Below are positions 13,719-20,496 of a stretch of 32,224 bases of DNA, one piece after another. This DNA comes from Thiothrix sp. (GTDB lineage: Bacteria > Pseudomonadota > Gammaproteobacteria > Thiotrichales > Thiotrichaceae), in assembly GCF_028714775.1 (NCBI RefSeq), contig NZ_JAQTLS010000030.1, positions 1 to 32,224 on the forward strand, read 5' to 3'. Numbering within the stretch: position 1 is the first letter of the stretch; every line of letters starts with the position of its first letter. Made by a program: the position numbers and the translations under genes. The notes beneath the pieces were generated by a model. That model was not told the DNA's origin. It made no database searches and saw nothing but the letters and a program-made list of their open reading frames with translations.

Positions 13719-14000
13719 TTATTGGTTGCACTGGCCTTTTACGGTAACACGGCTTTTGTAAGTAGCCATGCTATTAGGAGCTTCATATGAAACATCAGTT
13801 TCAACATAACCGGGTTTTGATGGAGTTGTATTACTAATTTCAACTATTACGATTTTTGAAGTAGGAACACGGTGCTTTGCCGCAAGCGCTGTTTTAATGC
13901 TGTTACCGTCTGCCTTGCATTCTCCGGCATGTGCTGAACCAGTGCTTGCCAATACTGCAAGGCCGAAAAGAGCGAATAAGAAAGTTGCTGTAAATTTCAT
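13719..14000 (-). CDS. Secreted small protein with Sec signal peptide
   Basis: A 93-residue protein; ATG 14000 follows the leader CAAAGAGGTATCAAGCC, identical to that of the gene at 13662. Signal peptide MKFTATFLFALFGLAVLAST ends at AHA-GEC. The mature part has two Cys at its ends (GECKADG and KGQCNQ), fitting one disulfide that ties the chain together, with beta-like strands between (SKIVIVEISNT, YVETDVSYEA, YKSRVTVKG). It is the first gene after promoter P3. Such secreted cargo genes in prophages often alter host surface or fitness (morons), which is inference here. Confidence 0.65.
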   Translation of the reverse strand: MKFTATFLFALFGLAVLASTGSAHAGECKADGNSIKTALAAKHRVPTSKIVIVEISNTTPSKPGYVETDVSYEAPNSMATYKSRVTVKGQCNQ

Positions 14001-14069
14001 GGCTTGATACCTCTTTGTGAACGTTAGTTGTTTTGGCTTCGTGCCGTGTTTGTCGTCCTGATGTGGTGT

Positions 14070-14111
14070 ATTATTCACGAAAGCCGATAACGTGTAAATC
14101 TTTGTTTTACA
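14070..14111 (-). promoter_or_regulatory. Promoter P3 (leftward) with palindromic operator
   Basis: Read on the minus strand, TGTAAAACAAAGATTTACA (14111-14093) is identical to the P1 operator. -35 TTTACA (14098-14093), 17 bp, -10 AATAAT (14075-14070), then ACAC as at P1. It drives the exported-protein operon. Confidence 0.75.
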
Positions 14112-14128
14112 CAACCAGACAAAAGGTA

Positions 14129-14157
14129 TTATCAAGAAATGCGCACAATGCTATAAT
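14129..14157 (+). promoter_or_regulatory. Rightward promoter, divergent from P3
   Basis: TTATCA (14129-14134), 17 bp, TATAAT (14152-14157), placed 26 bases before ATG 14184. The promoter is divergent from P3, with 17 bp between its -35 box and the P3 operator, so one bound regulator could affect both. Confidence 0.65.
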
Positions 14158-14183
14158 TGCATTTTAATCAATAGGTTATCGAA

Positions 14184-14468
14184 ATGTGCGAGACAGAAAA
14201 ACAGATGTTCAAGCCGGGTGATGTCGTTTTTACTTGGTACTCCACCAGCAAGCGCAAGATGGTTGTGACAAAGCACAGAATTACCACTGTGGCGGCAAGC
14301 CATAGGCGTACAAACCATTATCACCTTCCAGATTATTGCGGTCAGTCTCCGTATGGCTACACCATCAATCCGCCGTTCTCTAAGGATGGTGGCTGGATAG
14401 ATCAGGCGTGGTTTTCATCAAGCCAGCAAGAGGCAAAAGGCGCTGCACTGGCCTTAATGGATAAATAG
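14184..14468 (+). CDS. Small hypothetical protein
   Basis: A 94-residue protein at ATG 14184. It contains FKPGDVVFTWYSTSKRKMVVTKHRITTVAA, a small SH3-like beta-barrel type of opening, then a His/Pro/Gly-rich middle and a final helix (SSQQEAKGAALALMDK). The pattern GDVV-h-hhh-kHrI-tv suggests a compact nucleic-acid- or peptide-binding barrel, but I recognise no family. It is likely a separate short transcript from the TATAAT promoter upstream. Confidence 0.55.
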   Translation: MCETEKQMFKPGDVVFTWYSTSKRKMVVTKHRITTVAASHRRTNHYHLPDYCGQSPYGYTINPPFSKDGGWIDQAWFSSSQQEAKGAALALMDK

Positions 14469-14470
14469 GT

Positions 14471-14499
14471 TTTACATAGAATAGAGTATTGTCATACAC
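14471..14499 (+). promoter_or_regulatory. Weak candidate promoter with operator half-site
   Basis: TTTTACAT with TTTACA at 14471-14476 repeats one arm of the operator, but the second arm is missing and the -10 at 17-bp spacing (ATACAC) is poor. It lies upstream of the small HTH gene at 14534. Confidence 0.25.
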
Positions 14500-14533
14500 T
14501 ACCAGCACAAGACAACACAAGAGGTACTATCAC

Positions 14534-14746
14534 ATGAAATTTCCAGAAGTAAGAAAAGCACTTGAAATAATTTCCGGCATAAACGGTCGCGGCTCCATCG
14601 TTGAGGCATCGAAGCGGCTAAATGTGTCCGGGGCAACAACCAAGCGGTGGACTTGCTACGGCCTCCCGCGTGAATGCGTTGTTGATGTTTGGATTGCAAC
14701 CGGGAAGAAGATCAGCATAGAGAGGCTTGCGACTGAAGCGGTGTAG
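14534..14746 (+). CDS. Cro/YdaS-like HTH regulator
   Basis: A 70-residue protein; ATG 14534 follows CAAGAGGTACTATCAC, a variant of the shared leader. Residues 7-60 (KALEIISGINGRGSIVEASKR, then LNVSGATTKRW and GLPRECVVDVWIATGKKIS) have the helix-turn-helix and trailing R-C-V/I-I-x-TG layout of Cro-like YdaS proteins, which bind operators as small dimers. The size and the ending ATGKKISIERL fit well. It is a good candidate for the factor binding the palindromic promoters nearby, by position only. Confidence 0.65.
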   Translation: MKFPEVRKALEIISGINGRGSIVEASKRLNVSGATTKRWTCYGLPRECVVDVWIATGKKISIERLATEAV

Positions 14747-14765
14747 GGTTTCAGGCAAAAAAAAC

Positions 14766-14792
14766 GCCCGATACGGCTGGAACCGTTCGGGC
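14766..14792. terminator. Hairpin terminator, best oriented leftward
   Basis: GCCCGATACGG (14766-14776) pairs with CCGTTCGGGC (14783-14792) with one bulge. Eight A precede it on the plus strand, so the minus strand reads stem then about eight T. On the plus strand the downstream side is only TAATTT. It lies after the HTH gene and before the replication-type gene. Confidence 0.65.
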
Positions 14793-14825
14793 TAATTTGA
14801 ATAACGTATAGGAGATAATATTACC

Positions 14826-15833
14826 ATGATGAACAGAAATTCTTCAAACCTTTTGATAAACGAAAACCCACTTATTGTACTGCCTTCGCTTGCTGTCCGC
14901 GTTGGGCTAAACGAGGCACTGATATTGCAACAGGTTCACTACTGGATTGGGAACCCAAAGGCAGGGATTGTAATGGATGGGAGGAAGTGGGTGTGGAATA
15001 CGATAGCCGAATGGAGTGAGCAATTCCCGTTCTGGGGTGAAAGGACAATCAGAAGAGCTATCAAGTCAGCGACAGATCAGGGGTTCCTGCTGATTGGTCA
15101 CTATTCAAAAAACAAAGCAGACCGCACAAATTACTACAGCATAAATTATGAAAAACTTAACAATCAAGATGCTAAGTCATTGATTAATAACATTCGGTCA
15201 AGTTGTCCAGACCATGAGGACAAAATGGCCTCACCAACAGGACAAAATGGCCTCACCATAAGGCCAAATTGTCCTCATGTATATACAGAGACTTCTTCCA
15301 GAGATTACACAGAGACTACGGCAGAGATTTGGGGAGCGCCCGCCGAAAACCAGCAACAAGAGCCACAACAGCAGGCGCAGGCGCAACCAGAAAAACAGCC
15401 TGCTACGCAGACTGCCCCGGTTTTGGATGGTGAGGTTATCAGTTTTGCAAAACATCGCGGAACGGAAGGCGGAAAGCACGCAAGCAATCCTGTCTGGAAA
15501 GCCTACGCCCAAGCCTACGCCGCACGCTACGGGAAAGAGCCGCTGGCAACAAAGCGGGCGGTATCGGCAGTCGGCAGACTGGTTGGATTGGTGAATGGTG
15601 ATGAACAGTTGGCGGCTGACATCGCTGGATTTTACCCAACGCACAACGGCGAGTACTACCTAAAGCGCGGTCATGACATCGCGGTGATGCTGGCGGACGT
15701 TGAGAAATTGTACATGGAAATGGAAACCGGGCGGACAATCACCGCAACATCAGCGCGGCAGACCGACCGTAGCGCCGGGAACCTTGGTGCATTGCAGGAA
15801 GCACTACGAAGGATTGATAGCGGTGCAGCGTAA
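14826..15833 (+). CDS. Phage replication protein with N-terminal winged helix
   Basis: A 335-residue protein; ATG 14826 (or 14829) follows TAGGAGAT. Residues about 8-132 (LLINENPLIVLPSLAVRVGLNEALILQQVHYWI, GRKWVWNTIAEWSEQFPFW, ERTIRRAIKSATDQGFLLIG, KADRTNYYSINYEKL) are the winged-helix N-terminal domain common in phage replisome-organiser proteins. A Gln/Pro-rich linker (about 178-200) leads to a C-terminal helical region (WKAYAQAYAARYGKEP, then AGFYPTHNGEYYLKRGHDIAVML). Such proteins bind the phage origin and load helicase. It is oddly placed inside the head gene region rather than with the recombination genes. Confidence 0.7.
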   Translation: MMNRNSSNLLINENPLIVLPSLAVRVGLNEALILQQVHYWIGNPKAGIVMDGRKWVWNTIAEWSEQFPFWGERTIRRAIKSATDQGFLLIGHYSKNKADRTNYYSINYEKLNNQDAKSLINNIRSSCPDHEDKMASPTGQNGLTIRPNCPHVYTETSSRDYTETTAEIWGAPAENQQQEPQQQAQAQPEKQPATQTAPVLDGEVISFAKHRGTEGGKHASNPVWKAYAQAYAARYGKEPLATKRAVSAVGRLVGLVNGDEQLAADIAGFYPTHNGEYYLKRGHDIAVMLADVEKLYMEMETGRTITATSARQTDRSAGNLGALQEALRRIDSGAA

Positions 15834-15843
15834 ACGAACCACG

Positions 15844-16002
15844 ATGACCAAGGCGGCGTTTTCTGGATCGTTGATAAGCCAACGTAGCGGCTACCAGCGC
15901 GGAGCTATTCTAGGGCGCTCTGCTGCATTCCACGTATGCTTTACTTCACCAAAAATCGGGGTTATGATTTACTGCATCGAATGTCAGAACGGCAACAGCT
16001 AA
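15844..16002 (+). CDS. Possible small protein
   Basis: A 52-residue frame from ATG 15844 (a GTG at 15823 would add seven residues) that ends at TAA 16000-16002, directly abutting the protease start. It contains SQRSGYQRGAILGRSAAFH and ends IYCIECQNGNS with a CxxC-like pair. It fills an otherwise empty 170-base gap. No family and no strong ribosome site, so coding is uncertain. Confidence 0.35.
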   Translation: MTKAAFSGSLISQRSGYQRGAILGRSAAFHVCFTSPKIGVMIYCIECQNGNS

Positions 16003-16890
16003 ATGTCAGGCACAATTTTCCTTTCCTCAAGTTTCTCCCTCGCTGACTCCTCTGGTACGGCAGCGGCAGGTTCTAACGAGCCTGCCAATGCTTTTAATGG
16101 GGTGGCCTATACTGGCGGGGTTGTTAACCTCTGGGGTGATAGCAGTGTTTTTGATCTGTCTGGAATTGAGTATAACGACAAATTAGCGGCGCTGGTTAAT
16201 CACGACCCAAACCAGCGGGCAGGCGTTATTGACCAAATCGCGGTTAGCAATCAGATCGCAATCAGCGGGAAATTCCTCACCACTTCGCACGGCTCAACTG
16301 TTCAGGCAGAAAGCAAGGAAGGGTTTCCTTGGCAAATGTCAATCGGCGTGCAGCCGCGTAGCTATGAGATTTTGCGCGAAGGCTCCACCATCGTTAATGG
16401 TCAGGCGGTAAGTGCCCCGGCATACATCTACCGGAACAACACAATCACAGAAATCAGCTTTGTCCCGGTTGGCGCTGACACAAATACAACTGCATTTGCC
16501 CTATCTGGCATCCAAGAAATTAACAAAACGGCGGACAAGTCAAACATGAGCGAACAAGCACCAGATTACGCGGCGCAGACTTCTGCAAAAGATGCTGAAA
16601 TTACCGCGCTAAAGGCACAACTGCAATCAGCACAAGAAAACGCCCGCAAGCAAGAAATCAAACAGCTTGAGCAAACGGCTGGCATCCAGCTTTCAGAAAC
16701 AGAAAAAGCGTTCCTACTGCCGCTGAATGCCGAACAGTTTGCAACATCCGTGCAACTCATGAGCAAGGCAGCAGCCAAGCCAAACACAGATGGGCTAAGC
16801 AAAGATTTTAAACTTGATGGCGGCGCATCTGGTAAATCACAGTTAAGCGCCGGGCAGTCACTTATCGAAAAAGCAAAAGGGGCTAAATAA
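16003..16890 (+). CDS. Prohead protease with C-terminal scaffold-like region
   Basis: A 295-residue protein at ATG 16003. The first 165 residues carry the herpesvirus/HK97-type protease triad layout: H67 in ALVNHDPNQRAG, S113 in KEGFPWQMSIG, and E150 in NNTITEISFVPVGA. Residues 180-235 are a Gln/Ala/Glu-rich coiled coil (AEITALKAQLQSAQENARKQEIKQLEQ), typical of a fused scaffolding segment removed during maturation. It processes the prohead before DNA packaging. The end overlaps the decoration gene start (TAATG), continuing the operon. Confidence 0.85.
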   Translation: MSGTIFLSSSFSLADSSGTAAAGSNEPANAFNGVAYTGGVVNLWGDSSVFDLSGIEYNDKLAALVNHDPNQRAGVIDQIAVSNQIAISGKFLTTSHGSTVQAESKEGFPWQMSIGVQPRSYEILREGSTIVNGQAVSAPAYIYRNNTITEISFVPVGADTNTTAFALSGIQEINKTADKSNMSEQAPDYAAQTSAKDAEITALKAQLQSAQENARKQEIKQLEQTAGIQLSETEKAFLLPLNAEQFATSVQLMSKAAAKPNTDGLSKDFKLDGGASGKSQLSAGQSLIEKAKGAK

Positions 16891-17231
16891 TGGCTACCAT
16901 CGAAATGACAGATAAACGGCTTAGTGAAGTCGTCCGCTATGAAGAGCCAGTTTCCCTTTATTCGCGTGATTATGGGAAGGCCGCTACTGAAATAAAAGTT
17001 GGCGACCTGCTAAAGATCGCTGCAAACGGTGATGTATCAGTTATCGCGGCAGCAGACACCCCTAGCGCCGTGGCAATCTACCAAGCTGAAAGCGACAACG
17101 CAGTAACCTACATTGCGCGTCATGCAATCGTGAATTCGGCTGGCATTAACTACCCGGATGGTTCAACGGCTGACCAGAAAAAGGCAATGATTGCAGGGCT
17201 TAAGGCGGCTGGCATCCTTGTTCGTGACTGA
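16890..17231 (+). CDS. Head decoration protein (lambda gpD type)
   Basis: A 113-residue protein, the usual size for gpD-like proteins. It has the lambda-D-like course EPVSLYSRDYGKAATEIKVGDLLKI, then AVAIYQAESDNAVTYIARHAIVNSAGINYP, and the terminal KKAMIAGLKAAGILVRD. Trimers of such proteins bind the outside of the expanded capsid and stabilise it. Its stop overlaps the next start as TGATG, and the next frame opens with a cadherin half-domain. The protein itself carries no cadherin sequence. Confidence 0.85.
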   Translation: MATIEMTDKRLSEVVRYEEPVSLYSRDYGKAATEIKVGDLLKIAANGDVSVIAAADTPSAVAIYQAESDNAVTYIARHAIVNSAGINYPDGSTADQKKAMIAGLKAAGILVRD

Positions 17232-18346
17232 TGCAAGACAACAAATACGACATCGAAGTAACTGCAACTGACAATGCCGGAAATTCAACAACACAGGAAA
17301 TTACCGTAACAGTTACGGACATTTGGGAAGGCAATTATATGTTTGAAACAAATCCATTTAGCCCGTATTCGGCGCATGAAATCAGCACGGCGATTAACAT
17401 CATGCCAGTGCGTTACGGTTATCTCACCAAATCCGGCCTGTTCCGCAATAAAGGACTGACGGGGCGCGTTGCAATTGTTGAAGAAAATGAAGGGACGTTC
17501 CGCATTTCAGAGGCAAAGCCAGTAGGTTCTCAGGGTCAGGCTGTTGAAGGCTCAAATCGCCGTATTCGCACGTTTGCGGTTCCTCACTTCCCGCATGATG
17601 ATCACATTGCCCCGGCTGACGTTGAAGGCTTGCGCCGCTTCGGTGGCAACACCCAAGAATCAGTTACAGAATACCTGAACGAGCGTTTGCAGCAACACCG
17701 AACTAAGCACGAAATTACCCTTGAATACCTCATGATAGGGGCACTTAAGGGGCAAGTAATGGATGGCGGAGGAAGAGTTGTTGCTGATCTCTGGGCAGAG
17801 TACGGCGTAGCAGCACAAACAATGAACTTCGTGCTTAACAACTCGGCTACCAAGGTGCGTACAAAGGCCGTTGAGCTTTCCCGAAAAATTGAGGACGCCC
17901 TGATGGGTGACACTAAAAGCGGTATCGAGGTTCTATGTTCGCCAGAATTCTTTGATGCACTGATTGAACACGGGTCTGTGCACGCGGCATACACAGCAAC
18001 CGCAAGCGCTCCCGGAATGATCGCAGAAGACTTGCGCAATGTAGGATTCAAGTTCGGCGGCGTGACGTTCAAAGAGTACCGGGCATCAGCACCGAACGCG
18101 GCTGGCGCTCAAACTAAATTCATCGAAGCAGGAAAAGCCCGCGCTTACCCGCTTGGCACAATGGATACGTTCAACCTGTACGCTGCACCGGCAGACTTCA
18201 ACGAAACCATTGGCACACTGGGGCAACTGTATTACGGCAAGGTCGAGCCAGCAAAGTTCAATCGCGGCTACGACCTGCATAGCCAGTTTAACCCGCTTCC
18301 AATCTGCTTGCGTCCTAAATCCCTGTTTGAGTTGAGCGTGCAATGA
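17231..18346 (+). CDS. Major capsid protein (lambda gpE type) with N-terminal cadherin half-domain
   Basis: A 371-residue frame. Residues 37-371, from Met37 (ATG 17339, with GGGAAGG seven bases upstream), form a complete lambda-E-like capsid protein: MFETNPFSPYSAHEIS, YGYLTKSGLFRNKGLTG, FAVPHFPHDDHI, TLEYLMIGALKGQVMDG, FKEYRASAP, and the C-terminal FNRGYDLHSQFNPLPICLRP. The first 36 residues (NKYDIEVTATDNAGNSTTQ, then EITVTVTDI) are the last two strands of a cadherin-like repeat, matching those opening the genes at 19585 and 20497. Two starts are therefore plausible: TGATG-coupled 17231 (long form) and 17339 (core form). A mix of both would give capsids with some extended subunits. Confidence 0.88.
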   Translation: MQDNKYDIEVTATDNAGNSTTQEITVTVTDIWEGNYMFETNPFSPYSAHEISTAINIMPVRYGYLTKSGLFRNKGLTGRVAIVEENEGTFRISEAKPVGSQGQAVEGSNRRIRTFAVPHFPHDDHIAPADVEGLRRFGGNTQESVTEYLNERLQQHRTKHEITLEYLMIGALKGQVMDGGGRVVADLWAEYGVAAQTMNFVLNNSATKVRTKAVELSRKIEDALMGDTKSGIEVLCSPEFFDALIEHGSVHAAYTATASAPGMIAEDLRNVGFKFGGVTFKEYRASAPNAAGAQTKFIEAGKARAYPLGTMDTFNLYAAPADFNETIGTLGQLYYGKVEPAKFNRGYDLHSQFNPLPICLRPKSLFELSVQ

Positions 18347-19581
18347 TTCCAGTACTTAAAAACCAAGTTGTTGCGACAGATCAGGGTATAGGCGACTACT
18401 TAGGAACTGGCACGTCAATCAGTAATGATGGAACTGTGCTTGTGGTTGGCGCTCAGTTCTGGGAGGGGGCAACATCAAACCAAGGTGGCGTTTACACGCT
18501 TGATAAGGTTAGCGGATCATGGGTTCAGCGCGGTTCTGTTTTGACGGCAGCAGACCCGTCTACAAATGCAGGATTTGGCATTAACGTTTCCATCAGTGGA
18601 AACGGGCTTGTTCTTGCTGTTGGCGCGAAGTATTGGGCCACTGATACATCATCGGCGAAAGGCGGCGTGTACATTTTTGACAAGTCAGGGACATCATGGG
18701 TTCAGCGCGGGGCTATCCTTACGGCATCTGATGCGGCATCTGGTGATACTTTTGGCGCTGCCATTGCACTCAGTTATGACGGAGCGGTGCTTGCGGTTGG
18801 TGCTTCGTTCTGGGAAGGAACGGTAACTGACCAGGGCGGCGTTTATACATTTGACCGCTCAGGTAGCACATGGGTTCAGCGCGGTTCCGTGCTAGTAAGC
18901 CCAAATGCAGCAACAGGCACAAATGACCAGTTTGGTGCTGGACTTGGCATTAGCTCTGACGGAAATGTACTTGTTGTTGGCGCTGCTTACAGAGATGGCA
19001 CTTATTCAAATCAAGGAAGCGTTTACACGTTTGATCGCTCAGGTAGCGCATGGGTTCAGCGCGGTTCTGTGCTTTTGCCGCCAGACTTGGCGGCTAGTAT
19101 GATTTTTGGTCTTGGCGTTTCAATCAGCCCGGATGGTCTTACGCTGGCGGCATCTTCAAGGGGATACACAGGCACGGCAAGCGCACAAGGGTGCGCATAC
19201 ATATTTGGTAAGTCAGGGGCATCATGGGTGCAGCGAGGAAGCCGCATAATTTCTCCATCACCATCTTCAAATGGGTGGTTTGGATACTCATTGGCGCTTT
19301 CTGGCGTTAAAACGCTAGCAATTGCATCACCGAAGCCATCAGCAACCGGGATTATTGAAGAGTTCCTTCTGAACTACGAGCCAGTCTATGCCGGGCAGAT
19401 CACGCTATCAGCACCAGAAAATCAAACATCAGCCGGTACGGCGGTATTCAGCGACCCTGAGGGAGACGCAATGACATACGCACTGTCTGGCGCTGACGCA
19501 GATAAATTCAATATTTCAACTAACGGGGCTTTGACGTTCAAGGCCGCGCCAGACTACGAATCACCAACAGACCAAGGTTAA
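18343..19581 (+). CDS. FG-GAP-like beta-propeller protein ending in a cadherin half-domain
   Basis: A 412-residue protein with an ATGA overlap onto the capsid gene. Residues about 10-330 consist of about six blades of roughly 55-60 residues with the recurring pattern FGxxVSISxDGxxLAVGAxxW, QGGVYTFDRSG and WVQRGSVL, an FG-GAP/integrin-alpha-type propeller. Residues about 345-412 are the first part of a cadherin-like domain (AGQITLSAPENQTSAGTAVF, DPEGDAMTYALSGADADKFN, LTFKAAPDYESPTDQG). It stops at TAA 19579 before the last two strands. No signal peptide, consistent with a virion component; propellers of this kind often bind surface ligands. It is in the same reading frame as the next two genes. 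Confidence 0.75.
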   Translation: MIPVLKNQVVATDQGIGDYLGTGTSISNDGTVLVVGAQFWEGATSNQGGVYTLDKVSGSWVQRGSVLTAADPSTNAGFGINVSISGNGLVLAVGAKYWATDTSSAKGGVYIFDKSGTSWVQRGAILTASDAASGDTFGAAIALSYDGAVLAVGASFWEGTVTDQGGVYTFDRSGSTWVQRGSVLVSPNAATGTNDQFGAGLGISSDGNVLVVGAAYRDGTYSNQGSVYTFDRSGSAWVQRGSVLLPPDLAASMIFGLGVSISPDGLTLAASSRGYTGTASAQGCAYIFGKSGASWVQRGSRIISPSPSSNGWFGYSLALSGVKTLAIASPKPSATGIIEEFLLNYEPVYAGQITLSAPENQTSAGTAVFSDPEGDAMTYALSGADADKFNISTNGALTFKAAPDYESPTDQG

Positions 19582-19584
19582 ACA

Positions 19585-20493
19585 ATGGCAGCTTTAGACA
19601 ACTCATACGCCGTAACGGTAACGGCAACAGACAGCGCTGGTAATGCCACGCAACAGGCGGTAACGGTAGCGGTAACGAGCGTGAACGAAAGCCCGTTATT
19701 CACTAGTTCTGCTTCTTTTTCGGCGGCTGAAAATGGCACAAGTGTAGGCACTGTTGTTGCTACTGACCCGGATGGCGGCGCTATCAGCTATAGCATTGTC
19801 GGCGGCACTGACGCGGCTAAGTTTGCAATTAGCGCCGCTGGTGGTGTGCTTACGTTTGTTTCCGCCCAAAACTACGAAGCGCCGGGCGACGCAGATGCAA
19901 ACGGCATCTATGCAGTAACGGTGCGGGCATCGGATGGCGCTAACACCACCGATCAGGCTATCTCAGTAACGCTGACAAACGTCAACGAATCGCCTGTTAT
20001 TGGCGCTGGCGCATCACAAAGCATAGCGGAAGGCGGCACGGCTGTAGCCAACATTGCGGCGGCAGACCCAGAAGGCGCTGGAATGACATACGCGATTACT
20101 GGCGGGGCTGATGCTGCCAAGTTCGCCATTGATGCAGGCGGCAACCTATCGTTCCTCGTGTCTCCTAACTACGAATCGCCGTCTGATTCTGACGGAAACA
20201 ACGTGTACCAAGTCACGGTTTCGGCATCTGATGGCACTAACACCAGCGTCAAGGCGATGGCTATTACTGTCACCAATACCAACGAAGCCCCAGATATTAC
20301 CAGTGGCGGCGAGTTCAGTATGTCAGAAGGTGGCACTGCCGTTGGCACTGTTACCGCAGTAGACCCTGAGGGTGATGCAATCACCTTTACCATCTCTGGC
20401 GGCGCTGACGCGGCTAAGTTCGACATCAACCCAACTACCGGGGCTATCTCGTTCAAAGTTGCACCTGACTTTGAAAACCCAACTGATGCATAA
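19585..20493 (+). CDS. Cadherin-like repeat protein with a half-domain at each end
   Basis: A 302-residue protein starting at ATG 19585, one codon after the previous in-frame TAA. Order: back half (LDNSYAVTVTATDSAGNATQ, then VTVAVTSV), two complete cadherin-like domains of about 97-100 residues (NESPLFTSS... and NESPVIGAG...), and a front half (NEAPDITSGGEFSMSEGGTA to FKVAPDFENPTDA). Acidic loops (DPDGG, DPEG, EAPGDADANG, ESPSDSDGNN) fit calcium sites between domains. CAAGG eight bases before the start may serve as ribosome site. It looks like a spacer between the propeller protein and the virion, and either end lacks part of a domain that a neighbour encodes. Confidence 0.75.
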   Translation: MAALDNSYAVTVTATDSAGNATQQAVTVAVTSVNESPLFTSSASFSAAENGTSVGTVVATDPDGGAISYSIVGGTDAAKFAISAAGGVLTFVSAQNYEAPGDADANGIYAVTVRASDGANTTDQAISVTLTNVNESPVIGAGASQSIAEGGTAVANIAAADPEGAGMTYAITGGADAAKFAIDAGGNLSFLVSPNYESPSDSDGNNVYQVTVSASDGTNTSVKAMAITVTNTNEAPDITSGGEFSMSEGGTAVGTVTAVDPEGDAITFTISGGADAAKFDINPTTGAISFKVAPDFENPTDA

Positions 20494-20496
20494 GCC

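Noticed and set aside
17231-17338. Capsid extension as simple annotation error
   Set aside because: The 36 residues closely match two other gene starts in the same cluster, so they are real cadherin sequence even if the core start at 17339 is the main one.
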